Source: Synergistaceae bacterium (lineage in GTDB: Bacteria; Synergistota; Synergistia; Synergistales; Aminobacteriaceae). Taken from it: DNA of 17,572 nt. A program made the translations under genes and the position numbers. A model generated the notes under the pieces. It did no database searches. It was given only the letters and a program-made list of their open reading frames with translations, and had not been told where the DNA came from. Of the stretch, positions 1 to 6,654 are shown piece after piece; position 1 is the stretch's first letter, and each line of letters starts with the position of its first letter. The DNA is taken from the NCBI GenBank assembly GCA_017455085.1, contig JAFTBT010000154.1:1-17572 (forward strand), read 5' to 3'.

Positions 1-612
1 AACATCACCTCAGACTATGAAGGCCTCGATACGGAAATGCACCTGACCATTGACAGCGGAACTGTGAATGTTACTGCTGACGAGGACGGAATCAATGTGA
101 ATGAGGACTATGTTTCTGTGTTCACGATGGACGGCGGAAAACTAACCATAGTTGCGAAGAATGGAGACGGCATAGACTCGAACGGGTATATAGTCATCAA
201 CGCGGGGACTCTGGACATTACGGCAGTGCAGGATAGCGACCAGATACCAGCTCAGGCGGAAGGACCTATTGACGTGATCGAGGGCGGAGATGTCTACATG
301 TCGGACAGTGTGAAGTACACACACCGTGCGTATTCCGGCAGCACAAATCCCGGCACAAATCCCGGCACAAATCCCGGTACTGACACAGGTACTGACACAG
401 GTACTGACACAAGCACGAACACCGGCACTCAGACCACGACCAGCACCGGAACTACTGTAGTCTCTGACGCAGACGGAAACGTAGTAATGTCCATCAGGTA
501 TGTCGGAGCGTTTTCTGACACGGACACCTCAAGCAGGGGCATCGAGTCTTCAGGCAGCGTGTTCACTCTGAGCCACACGGTAAATGACTTCTCAGGTGTA
601 GCAGTCAGGTAG
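1..612 (+). CDS. C-terminal part of a Cthe_2159-like carbohydrate-binding surface protein
   Basis: The reading frame is open from base 1, so the N-terminus lies upstream and only the last 203 residues are seen. The first ~100 residues repeat a beta-strand pattern of the type 'LTIDSGTVNVTADEDGINV' and 'IVINAGTLDITA', alternating T/I-rich strands with Asp/Asn/Gly turns (DEDGIN, NGDGIDSNG). This is typical of the Cthe_2159-type right-handed beta-helix family, calcium- and polysaccharide-binding proteins on the surface of anaerobes. Residues ~115-150 form a linker of three TNPG and three TDTG-like units encoded by 12-bp tandem repeats, then a Thr-rich stretch. A last ~50-residue strand-rich segment ends in SGVAVR. 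No sorting signal or C-terminal membrane anchor is seen. The family assignment rests on pattern recognition. A ligand cannot be inferred. Confidence 0.7.
   Translation, partial: NITSDYEGLDTEMHLTIDSGTVNVTADEDGINVNEDYVSVFTMDGGKLTIVAKNGDGIDSNGYIVINAGTLDITAVQDSDQIPAQAEGPIDVIEGGDVYMSDSVKYTHRAYSGSTNPGTNPGTNPGTDTGTDTGTDTSTNTGTQTTTSTGTTVVSDADGNVVMSIRYVGAFSDTDTSSRGIESSGSVFTLSHTVNDFSGVAVR
343..411 (+). repeat. 12-bp in-frame tandem repeats encoding TNPG and TDTG units
   Basis: Three near-identical copies of ACAAATCCCGGC (343-378, the last ending GGT) are followed by three copies of ACTGACACAGGT (379-411, the third incomplete and ending in AGC). The 12-bp period keeps frame, so copy-number change would only lengthen or shorten the linker of the surface protein. 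Confidence 0.9.
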
Positions 613-636
613 CACATCAGGCAGTGAATTTTTTGG

Positions 637-671
637 GGAGGCTTCCGGAAAAATCTGGAGCTTCCTTTTTT
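637..671 (+). terminator. Intrinsic terminator of the surface-protein gene
   Basis: Arms GGAGGCTTC (637-645) and GGAGCTTCC (657-665) pair over 9 bp with two G-U wobbles around an 11-nt loop, followed directly by six T (666-671). It begins 24 nt after the stop codon at 610-612. Confidence 0.85.
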
Positions 672-672
672 G

Positions 673-681
673 TGGGATAAT
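673..681 (+). promoter_or_regulatory. Possible extended -10 promoter for the ArsR-type gene
   Basis: TGgGATAAT (TG at 673-674, hexamer 676-681) lies immediately after the terminator T-tract and would start transcription near 688. No convincing -35 is visible. If this is the promoter, the TTG at 708 with AAAGGA at 690-695 is a better start than GTG 687. Confidence 0.3.
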
Positions 682-686
682 TCCGC

Positions 687-1067
687 GTGAAAGGATATGA
701 GCAAATCTTGACACACTATAATCTTCCTCATGAACACGACAAGAATATTAACGCTGTACTTGACGAAATGCCCGACACACAAAAATTTTCACAGGCTGCC
801 TCAGTCTTCGCACAGTTAGGCGACGGCACAAGACTCCGGATACTATGGCTGCTCTGCCACAGTAAAGAATGTGTCTCGAATATCGCTGCTGCCCTGAACC
901 TCAGCACGGCCGTTGTGTCTCATCACCTGCAACTCCTCCGAAGAAGCAATCTCGTCATCTCCGAACGCATAGGGCAAGAGATTCATTACTCACTCGCTGG
1001 CACGAAAGAAGCCCAGTTACTTCACCAGGCTATTGACGCTATGTTTAATATCACATGCCCTAAGTGA
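687..1067 (+). CDS. ArsR/SmtB-family metal-responsive repressor
   Basis: This 126-residue winged-helix protein matches the ArsR/SmtB/CadC family: GDGTRLRILWLL (helix 2), ECVSNIAAALNLSTAVVSHHLQ (helices 3 and 4, with recognition helix around VVSHHLQLL), then the wing ISERIGQEIHYSL. It probably represses the adjacent P1B ATPase gene and is released by Zn, Cd or Pb. The helix-3 metal site is altered: CadC has ELCVCDL, and here one Cys remains (ECVSNIA). The N-terminal arm is His-rich (HYNLPHEH). The SmtB/CzrA helix-5 ligands are not clearly conserved. The start is uncertain: GTG 687 gives 126 aa but lacks a good SD. TTG 708 gives 119 aa beginning THYNLPHEHD, with AAAGGA 12 nt upstream. The homologous N-terminal arm argues against ATG 768. 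Confidence 0.85.
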   Translation: MKGYEQILTHYNLPHEHDKNINAVLDEMPDTQKFSQAASVFAQLGDGTRLRILWLLCHSKECVSNIAAALNLSTAVVSHHLQLLRRSNLVISERIGQEIHYSLAGTKEAQLLHQAIDAMFNITCPK

Positions 1068-1120
1068 GACCTGATATTACACGCTTTATGCTATAAGTGA
1101 TTTGATATTACGAGCCTTCA
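1061..1120 (+). repeat. Imperfect direct repeat in the arsR-ATPase intergenic region
   Basis: TAAGTGA-N4-TGATATTAC at 1061-1080 recurs as TAAGTGA-N2-TGATATTAC at 1094-1111, each followed by a related tail (ACGCTTTATG versus GAGCCTTCAG). The first copy overlaps the stop codon of the repressor. The second copy supplies the -35 element proposed for the ATPase promoter. Confidence 0.6.
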
Positions 1121-1130
1121 GTGATAACAT
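1102..1130 (+). promoter_or_regulatory. Predicted sigma-A promoter of the metal ATPase gene
   Basis: TTGATA (1102-1107), a 17-bp spacer and TAACAT (1125-1130), preceded by TG at 1122-1123 as an extended -10. The predicted start is near 1137, just ahead of the operator. Confidence 0.5.
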
Positions 1131-1143
1131 ACCCGCTATCCAT

Positions 1144-1159
1144 TCAAACGTTCATTTGA
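1144..1159. promoter_or_regulatory. CadC-like operator TCAAA-N6-TTTGA
   Basis: The perfect inverted repeat TCAAA (1144-1148) N6 TTTGA (1155-1159) has the same half-sites and spacing as the core of the staphylococcal cadC operator as I remember it. It sits just downstream of the predicted transcription start of the ATPase gene and next to an ArsR-family regulator, so repression by roadblock is a reasonable inference. Confidence 0.6.
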
Positions 1160-1197
1160 TTTTTTGAACACATGCAAAATTGAGGAGGTTATTTTTC

Positions 1198-3084
1198 ATG
1201 AATAAGCATGTGCGTGCATTATTGCGCATTGTTTCGGCGTGTGCGGTGCTTTGTGCGGGGTATTGTGTTCCGTCATTGAGAGTTGTGCTGTTCTTGGCTG
1301 CGTACGTGATTGCTGGCTATGACGTGCTGCTTGAGGCAGTGGAGGGCATCCGTGAGCGTGAAGTCTTCGGTGAATGTTTCCTGATGGCAGTAGCTACGAT
1401 AGGCGCGTTGATTCTCGGAGAGTATTCCGAAGCCTGCGCAGTGATGATTCTCTACCAGACCGGAGAACTTTTCGGGGATTATGCCTCAGACCGTAGCAGG
1501 GACTCTATCACCGCACTAATGGACATCAGACCGGAATATGCCAATCTCGAATACCAGACATCAGAAAGCGAAACTAGAGTACATGACGGCGACACACACC
1601 ATGCATCACCGCAAAAGACCATCACCAAACGCGTACACCCTTCCGAAGTCGCAACAGGCAGCGTGATTCTCGTCAAGCCCGGAGAAAAAATCCCCATTGA
1701 CGGCGTGATTCTTGATGGACATTCCGCACTGGACACCAAAGCCCTCACCGGTGAAAGCATACCCAGAGACGTAAACACCAACGACGAAGTACTCAGCGGG
1801 TGCGTGAACATGTCCGGACTCTTGCGCGTGAAGACCACGAAAGATTTCGGCCAGTCCGCTGTCTCGAAGATACTCGAACTTGTGGAGAATGCCTCATCAC
1901 GGAAAGCCAGAGCCGAAAAGTTCATCACACGTTTTGCGCGAGTATATACCCCTGCAGTGTGCGTGTGTGCGTTGCTGGTTGCATTAGTCCCCTCGATTCT
2001 GAATCCTGCTGAGTTCACAAAATGGGTATACAGGGCGTTGACGTTCTTAGTGATAAGTTGTCCGTGTGCTCTGGTGATCAGTGTGCCTCTAACGTTTTTC
2101 GCGGCTATTGGCGGAGCAGGGAAGGCCGGAATTTTGGTGAAGGGCAGTAATTTCCTTGAGGTGCTTGCTGGGCTGAAGTGCGCTGTGTTCGACAAGACAG
2201 GGACATTGACGCGCGGAGTGTTTGAGGTTGTGGCTGTACACCCTGAGATTCTCAGCGAGACGGAATTATTGCACTTGGCCGCACACGTGGAGAGATATTC
2301 TGCGCATCCTGTGGCTGACTCTCTGCGCAGGGCATACCCGAATGAGTCTGATAATTGCACCGTAGAAGAATACGAGGAGTTTGCTGGCTATGGAGTCCGG
2401 GCAAAAGTGAATGGCCGCGAAGTTTACGCAGGGAACTCAAAGCTCATGGACAGGGCAGGAACTGCGAAATGGCATCCGTGTACGAAATCTTCAGGGCATA
2501 TCATTCACGTTGCTATTGATGGGGAATATGCGGGGCATGTGGTGATCTCTGACGTGCTGAAAGAGTCTGCGCATGAGGCTGTTGCTGCTCTGAAGCGTGA
2601 GGGCGTGGACAGAATCGTAATGCTCACCGGAGACACTAAGGCAAGTGCTGATGATGCGGCAAAGAATGTGGGGATAGGTGAGGTGTATGCGGAATTATTG
2701 CCTGCTGACAAAGTGAAGAAGGTTGAGGAATTTGCTCGCGATGGGAGAAGTGCATTTGTAGGGGACGGGATAAATGACGCTCCTGTGCTGGCTGGTGCGG
2801 ATGTGGGTATAGCTATGGGAGCATTGGGCAGTGATGCGGCAGTTGAGGCGGCTGATGTGGTAATCATGAACGATGACCCCTTGAAGGTCGCTCATGCAGT
2901 GAGAATCTCCCGAAAGTGTATGCGGATAGTGAGGGAGAATATAGCTGTGCCGGTAGCTGTGAAAGTTGTGTGCATGATTCTCGGAGCGGCAGGCTTGGCC
3001 GGAATGAGGGCAGCAGTGTTTGCGGATGTGGGCATGATGGTGTTGGCAGTAGTTAATGCTGTGCGGGCGATGTACACAGAGTGA
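1198..3084 (+). CDS. P1B-2-type heavy-metal exporting ATPase (Zn/Cd/Pb)
   Basis: Integral inner-membrane P-type ATPase of 628 residues that couples ATP hydrolysis to export of soft divalent metals. Motifs in order: actuator TGES (184-187), CPC metal-binding motif in a membrane helix (288-290), phosphorylation site DKTGTLT (332-338), the HP motif of heavy-metal pumps (370-371), TGD (477-479) and GDGIND (522-527). Near the C-terminus are Lys589 and FADVG with Asp610, the Lys/Asp pair expected for ZntA/CadA rather than copper pumps. No N-terminal HMA domain or CXXC is present; the protein enters membrane helices at once. A short His-containing insert (129-135, HDGDTHH) lies in the actuator region. 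ATG 1198 is chosen over TTG 1180 because GAGGAGG (1182-1188) precedes it by 9 nt. The upstream ArsR-type gene and operator support metal-induced expression. Confidence 0.93.
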   Translation: MNKHVRALLRIVSACAVLCAGYCVPSLRVVLFLAAYVIAGYDVLLEAVEGIREREVFGECFLMAVATIGALILGEYSEACAVMILYQTGELFGDYASDRSRDSITALMDIRPEYANLEYQTSESETRVHDGDTHHASPQKTITKRVHPSEVATGSVILVKPGEKIPIDGVILDGHSALDTKALTGESIPRDVNTNDEVLSGCVNMSGLLRVKTTKDFGQSAVSKILELVENASSRKARAEKFITRFARVYTPAVCVCALLVALVPSILNPAEFTKWVYRALTFLVISCPCALVISVPLTFFAAIGGAGKAGILVKGSNFLEVLAGLKCAVFDKTGTLTRGVFEVVAVHPEILSETELLHLAAHVERYSAHPVADSLRRAYPNESDNCTVEEYEEFAGYGVRAKVNGREVYAGNSKLMDRAGTAKWHPCTKSSGHIIHVAIDGEYAGHVVISDVLKESAHEAVAALKREGVDRIVMLTGDTKASADDAAKNVGIGEVYAELLPADKVKKVEEFARDGRSAFVGDGINDAPVLAGADVGIAMGALGSDAAVEAADVVIMNDDPLKVAHAVRISRKCMRIVRENIAVPVAVKVVCMILGAAGLAGMRAAVFADVGMMVLAVVNAVRAMYTE

Positions 3085-3172
3085 TGGTATATGTTCATGA
3101 AGTACTGAGGTGTGTATCTTCAGAGTGATGTGATGTACACGAACTGCGGGGGCTATGTCCGTGAAGGAGCTG

Positions 3173-3181
3173 TGATAGAAT
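3173..3181 (+). promoter_or_regulatory. Possible extended -10 promoter of the deacetylase gene
   Basis: TGaTAGAAT (hexamer 3176-3181) would start transcription near 3188, about 44 nt before the ATG at 3232. No matching -35 is visible, and read-through from the ATPase gene is possible, since no terminator is seen at 3085-3170. Confidence 0.4.
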
Positions 3182-3231
3182 CGCGGATATTACCCCCCAC
3201 AAATCACGTTACACAAGGAGACTCTAATCTC

Positions 3232-4179
3232 ATGAAGGCCACAAAAATTTTCATGCTGTTATGCATTCTGGTGTTCATACCCTGTGCTGTATATGCTTAT
3301 GACTCTTGGACTCCTGCCTCGTACGACAAACGCAAAGCCATCAACAACAACTCCACTCCTCCAGAACGAACTGCCCCGCTCTACCAATTGCCGCCGCTCT
3401 CACCTGATGAGGGAGTTATCCGCCGCGTAAAGCTCCCAGACTCCATCAAAGCCGTAGCTCTCACTTTCGACATGTGCGAACTCGACACCGTCACCACCGG
3501 CTGCGATATGGACGTGATAAATTTCCTGCATGAACACTCAATCCCTGCTACTCTCTTCATGGGCGGAAAATGGATGCGGACTCATTCACAGCGCGTCAAG
3601 CAAATCATGTCCGACCCGATATTTGAGCTCGCGAATCACAACTGGTCTCACGGAAATTGTGCATTGCTCTCTCCTGAAGGCCTCAAAGCCCAAATCTTAT
3701 GGACTCAGGCTGAGTACGAACTCTTGCGTGAAGAATCTGGCCTTGATGATGTTCCGGAGAGCATGACACTGTTTCGTTTGCCATACGGGAGAAATTCGGA
3801 GTCTGCACTGAAGATTATTGCGGAATTGGGACTCAGAGTCATTCAGTGGGACGTGGCAGCAGAAGCAGCAGACAACTCCAAACCCTCGCGCGCAAAACGT
3901 TCGGCCAAGCTCGTTGCAGGCATGACCAGACCAGGAAGCATATTGCTGTTTCACGCGAATCTAGTGCCTAAAGGGACAGCGAATCTCTTGCGGGAAGTCG
4001 TGAGCATTCTGGAGAGGCAGGGGTATATTTTCCTGAAGGTGAGCGACTTGCTGGAAATGGGTGAACCTGAGACGGTGAGAGACGGGTATTTTTCGCGCCC
4101 AAAGGATAATTACGCGCTGGATAAGAAATTCGGAGTTGATGGCACAGGTAGACGTACACCCTTCACAGGAAAGCAGTAA
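3232..4179 (+). CDS. Secreted polysaccharide deacetylase (NodB-fold)
   Basis: A 315-residue exported carbohydrate esterase-4-type protein. The N-terminus MKATKIFMLLCILVFIPCAVYA is a typical signal peptide with cleavage near residue 22. NodB motifs are visible: TFDMCE (first Asp at 80), HNWSH (His136 and His140), RLPYG (182-186), QWDVAAEA, and ILLFHAN (His241). The usual second Asp of TFDD is Met81, with Cys82-Glu83 following. A TFDxCE form occurs in a subset of these proteins as I remember it, so activity may be kept. The likely substrate is N-acetylated envelope polysaccharide or peptidoglycan. ATG 3232 is preferred over an upstream extension from 3112, because ACAAGGAG (3213-3220) and the signal peptide fit it. 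Confidence 0.85.
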   Translation: MKATKIFMLLCILVFIPCAVYAYDSWTPASYDKRKAINNNSTPPERTAPLYQLPPLSPDEGVIRRVKLPDSIKAVALTFDMCELDTVTTGCDMDVINFLHEHSIPATLFMGGKWMRTHSQRVKQIMSDPIFELANHNWSHGNCALLSPEGLKAQILWTQAEYELLREESGLDDVPESMTLFRLPYGRNSESALKIIAELGLRVIQWDVAAEAADNSKPSRAKRSAKLVAGMTRPGSILLFHANLVPKGTANLLREVVSILERQGYIFLKVSDLLEMGEPETVRDGYFSRPKDNYALDKKFGVDGTGRRTPFTGKQ

Positions 4180-4192
4180 ATGATTTTTTGGC

Positions 4193-4221
4193 TTGTTAAT
4201 CGCTGAGTAAAAATGTAGAAT
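4193..4221 (+). promoter_or_regulatory. Sigma-A-type promoter of rny
   Basis: TTGTTA (4193-4198), a 17-bp spacer and TAGAAT (4216-4221); the predicted start is near 4228. This gives a leader of about 100 nt before the rny ATG at 4331. Confidence 0.6.
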
Positions 4222-4238
4222 TTTATCATCCACCCAAA

Positions 4239-4306
4239 TTTTTCGGGATAAGCATTTATGTATTTCAGCACTCCTTCATTTTTTGGGAATATATATATTT
4301 CAGCAC
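4239..4306 (+). repeat. Imperfect duplication in the rny leader
   Basis: TTTTTCGGGATA...TATTTCAGCAC (4239-4271) is echoed by TTTTTTGGGAAT...TATTTCAGCAC (4279-4306). The 11-bp TATTTCAGCAC block is identical at 4261-4271 and 4296-4306; the GGGA blocks are 40 bp apart. The second copy contains an (AT)5 run. Confidence 0.65.
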
Positions 4307-4330
4307 ACAGAAAGGATTAATGAACTCATT

Positions 4331-5860
4331 ATGCAATACGTGTTAATGGTATTGTTCTTCATGGCCGGGTCAGGTCTGAGCTATGCAGGCCTCAAAGCAT
4401 GGGACAATTCTAGAATCAACGGCACTAAGAAACAGATTGCTGCTATGCTCAAAGACGCAGAAGATGCCGCAGAAAAACTCCGTCAGGCTAAAGCCGCAGA
4501 AGCTCGCGACGAAGTTACCAGACTCAGGCAGGAAGCACAGAAGGACATCAAGGAACGACGAGCAGAGATACAGCGCACTGAACGCAAACTTGAGCAGAAA
4601 GAGGACAACCTCGACAAAAAAATCGACCGAGTCACTCGCAAAGAGGACGAACTCAAAGCCAGACATGAGGATCTCGAAAAACGTAAGGCTGCCCTAGAAG
4701 CTACGATACAGCAGCAAGAAATCAAGCTCCAAGAGATCGCAGAACTCACAAAAGAACAAGCACAAGAGATTCTCATGCACAAGACCGAAGAGGACGCTAA
4801 ACACATGCTCGGCCTCAAGCTCAAGGAGTTAGAGGAGCAGGCATCACGTGAAGCCGAACGTAAAGCCAGAGACATCATCATTGGGGCAATGCAGCGTTGT
4901 GCAGTCGAGACAGCAGGAGATTCCACAGTGAGCGTTGTGCCTTTGCCTTCGGAGGAGATGAAGGGCAGAATCATAGGGCGTGAAGGACGCAACATCAGAG
5001 CCTTCGAGAGCCTCACAGGAGTAGACATAATCATTGACGACACACCCGAAGCAGTAACACTTTCCAGTTTTGACCCCATCAGGCGCGAAATTGCACGCAG
5101 AGCTATGGAGAGACTCGTTGTTGATGGAAGAATACACCCTGCACGAATCGAGGAACTTATCGAGAAAGCAGCTAGAGACATTGACGAGGAAATGATCACC
5201 GAAGGCGAGAACGCTATACTCGAACTCGGCATCAAGAACATGCACAACGAACTAGTCAGGACTGTCGGACAGCTTAAGTTCAGATTCAGTTACGGGCAGA
5301 ATGTTTTGGCGCATAGTCTGGAGGTCGCGCAGATAGCTGGGATTATTGCGGCGGAGCTTGACCTTGACGAGGAGACTGCACGTCGCGGAGGGTTGCTTCA
5401 TGACATCGGGAAGGCTATAGACCACCAAATCGAGGGGCCTCATGCATCGATAGGCGCAGAATTGGCGAAGAGATTCGGTGAACGTCCGGAGATTGTGAAC
5501 TGCATAGCCAGCCACCACGATAATCTGGAGGTTGACTCGGTGTATGAGGTAATTGTTGCGCTTGCTGATGCTATTAGTGCAGCGAGACCGGGTGCTAGAC
5601 GTGAGAGCATAGATGCGTACATCAAGAGACTCAAGCAGCTTGAGGACATTGCGCAGGAATTTGACGGAGTGACTCAGGCTTACGCGATACAGGCAGGCCG
5701 TGAAGTGCGAGTGATTCTCAACGCCAGCAAGACTGATGACGGAGCTGTTCACAAGATGGCGTATGACATTGCCCGCAAAATCGAGGCAGACATGAAGTAT
5801 CCCGGACAGATCAGGGTCAACGTTGCCCGCGAGACAAAAGCATCGGAGATCGCAAAATGA
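4331..5860 (+). CDS. rny: Ribonuclease Y
   Basis: Membrane-anchored endoribonuclease that starts bulk mRNA turnover. The 509-residue length is close to the family norm (~520). Order: a single N-terminal membrane helix (about 2-20), a long Glu/Lys/Arg/Ala coiled coil (about 30-195), a KH RNA-binding domain with GRIIGREGRN from residue 212, and an HD hydrolase domain with HDIGKAID (His357-Asp358) and the second site HASIGAE...SHHDN. The C-terminal segment ends KYPGQIRVNV, as in other family members. ATG 4331 is chosen over an upstream TTG (4283), because the membrane helix then starts at the N-terminus. AAAGGA at 4311-4316 is 14 nt away, which is long, so translation may be modest. The TGA stop overlaps the ymdB ATG (ATGA), giving translational coupling. 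Confidence 0.96.
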   Translation: MQYVLMVLFFMAGSGLSYAGLKAWDNSRINGTKKQIAAMLKDAEDAAEKLRQAKAAEARDEVTRLRQEAQKDIKERRAEIQRTERKLEQKEDNLDKKIDRVTRKEDELKARHEDLEKRKAALEATIQQQEIKLQEIAELTKEQAQEILMHKTEEDAKHMLGLKLKELEEQASREAERKARDIIIGAMQRCAVETAGDSTVSVVPLPSEEMKGRIIGREGRNIRAFESLTGVDIIIDDTPEAVTLSSFDPIRREIARRAMERLVVDGRIHPARIEELIEKAARDIDEEMITEGENAILELGIKNMHNELVRTVGQLKFRFSYGQNVLAHSLEVAQIAGIIAAELDLDEETARRGGLLHDIGKAIDHQIEGPHASIGAELAKRFGERPEIVNCIASHHDNLEVDSVYEVIVALADAISAARPGARRESIDAYIKRLKQLEDIAQEFDGVTQAYAIQAGREVRVILNASKTDDGAVHKMAYDIARKIEADMKYPGQIRVNVARETKASEIAK

Positions 5861-6654
5861 GGCTGTTATTTTCCGGCGATGTAGCTTGGGAATCCGGGAG
5901 GAACACGTTTGCTCAAGCACTGCCCATCCTCAAGAGAGACTACGGGCCGTTCGACTTCATGATCATCAACTGCGAGAACGCTGCTCACGGAAAAGGCATG
6001 ACAGAAAAGATCTTCAACGAGTTCATAGCTCTGGGAGTTGACGCGATGACGAGCGGGAATCACATTTGGGACAAGCCGATATTTTTCCCGATACTTGACG
6101 CAGAAACTAGGGTCTTCCGTCCAGCGAACTATCACCAATCATGTCCGGGAAGAGGACACGGAATAGTTGAGCGCAAGGGCAAAAAGCTGGGGATACTGAA
6201 TCTGCAAGGACAGGTGTTTATGCCGCCGATAGATTCGCCGTTTTGGTGTGCGGATGCTCTGATTGATGAGCTGAAGGCAAATGGCGGGGAGAAGCTGCCG
6301 ATATTTGTGGACTTTCACGCGGAGGCGACCAGTGAGAAGCAGGCGTTGGGATATTTTCTTGACGGGAGAGTGAGTGCAGTGATCGGGACACATACCCACG
6401 TGATGACGGCGGACGAGCGGATTCTGGAGCATGGTACGGCGTTCATGTGTGACGCTGGGATGACAGGAGGCCAGAGCGGAATGCTGGGAGTGTCTTGTGA
6501 GTCGTGTATGCCGAGATTTTTGACGGGGCTGCCGGTGAAGTTTGAGGCGTGTGAAACGGATTGCGCATTCAACGGAGTAGTGATAGACATTGATGAAGAT
6601 ACGGGACTAGCTGAATCGATCATCAGGGTGAACCTGCCGATAGTGAGCGGGTAG
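5857..6654 (+). CDS. ymdB: YmdB-family metallophosphoesterase (2',3'-cyclic nucleotide phosphodiesterase type)
   Basis: A 265-residue calcineurin-like phosphoesterase of the YmdB/TIGR00282 family, made from an ATGA overlap with rny. Metal ligands are all visible: Asp8 (FSGD), Glu40-Asn41 (NCENAA), Asn68-His69 (SGNHIWD), His154 (VDFHAEATSEK), and His179/His181 (GTHTHV). The conserved MTGGQSGMLG segment near the C-terminus also fits. Family members hydrolyse 2',3'-cyclic nucleotides or cAMP and influence biofilm and motility programmes in Bacillus. Location beside rny is a widespread arrangement and suggests a shared role in RNA metabolism. An intrinsic terminator at 6685-6722 closes the operon. 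Confidence 0.94.
   Translation: MRLLFSGDVAWESGRNTFAQALPILKRDYGPFDFMIINCENAAHGKGMTEKIFNEFIALGVDAMTSGNHIWDKPIFFPILDAETRVFRPANYHQSCPGRGHGIVERKGKKLGILNLQGQVFMPPIDSPFWCADALIDELKANGGEKLPIFVDFHAEATSEKQALGYFLDGRVSAVIGTHTHVMTADERILEHGTAFMCDAGMTGGQSGMLGVSCESCMPRFLTGLPVKFEACETDCAFNGVVIDIDEDTGLAESIIRVNLPIVSG

Noticed and set aside
1479..2360. 293-codon open frame on the - strand inside the ATPase gene
   Set aside because: It is fully contained in a gene with all catalytic motifs, and its translation is low-complexity and Ser/Thr-rich without any recognisable domain or SD.
1198..3084. Metal ATPase and repressor as a mobile resistance cassette
   Set aside because: No transposase, integrase, terminal repeats or target duplication is visible on either side.
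3112..3231. 40-codon N-terminal extension of the deacetylase
   Set aside because: It would bury the signal peptide and ignores the SD at 3213-3220; ATG 3232 fits better.
4483..5247. 254-codon - strand frame opposite the RNase Y coiled coil
   Set aside because: The Ser/Leu/Cys-rich translation is the expected mirror of a Glu/Arg/Ala coiled coil; no domain or start signal.
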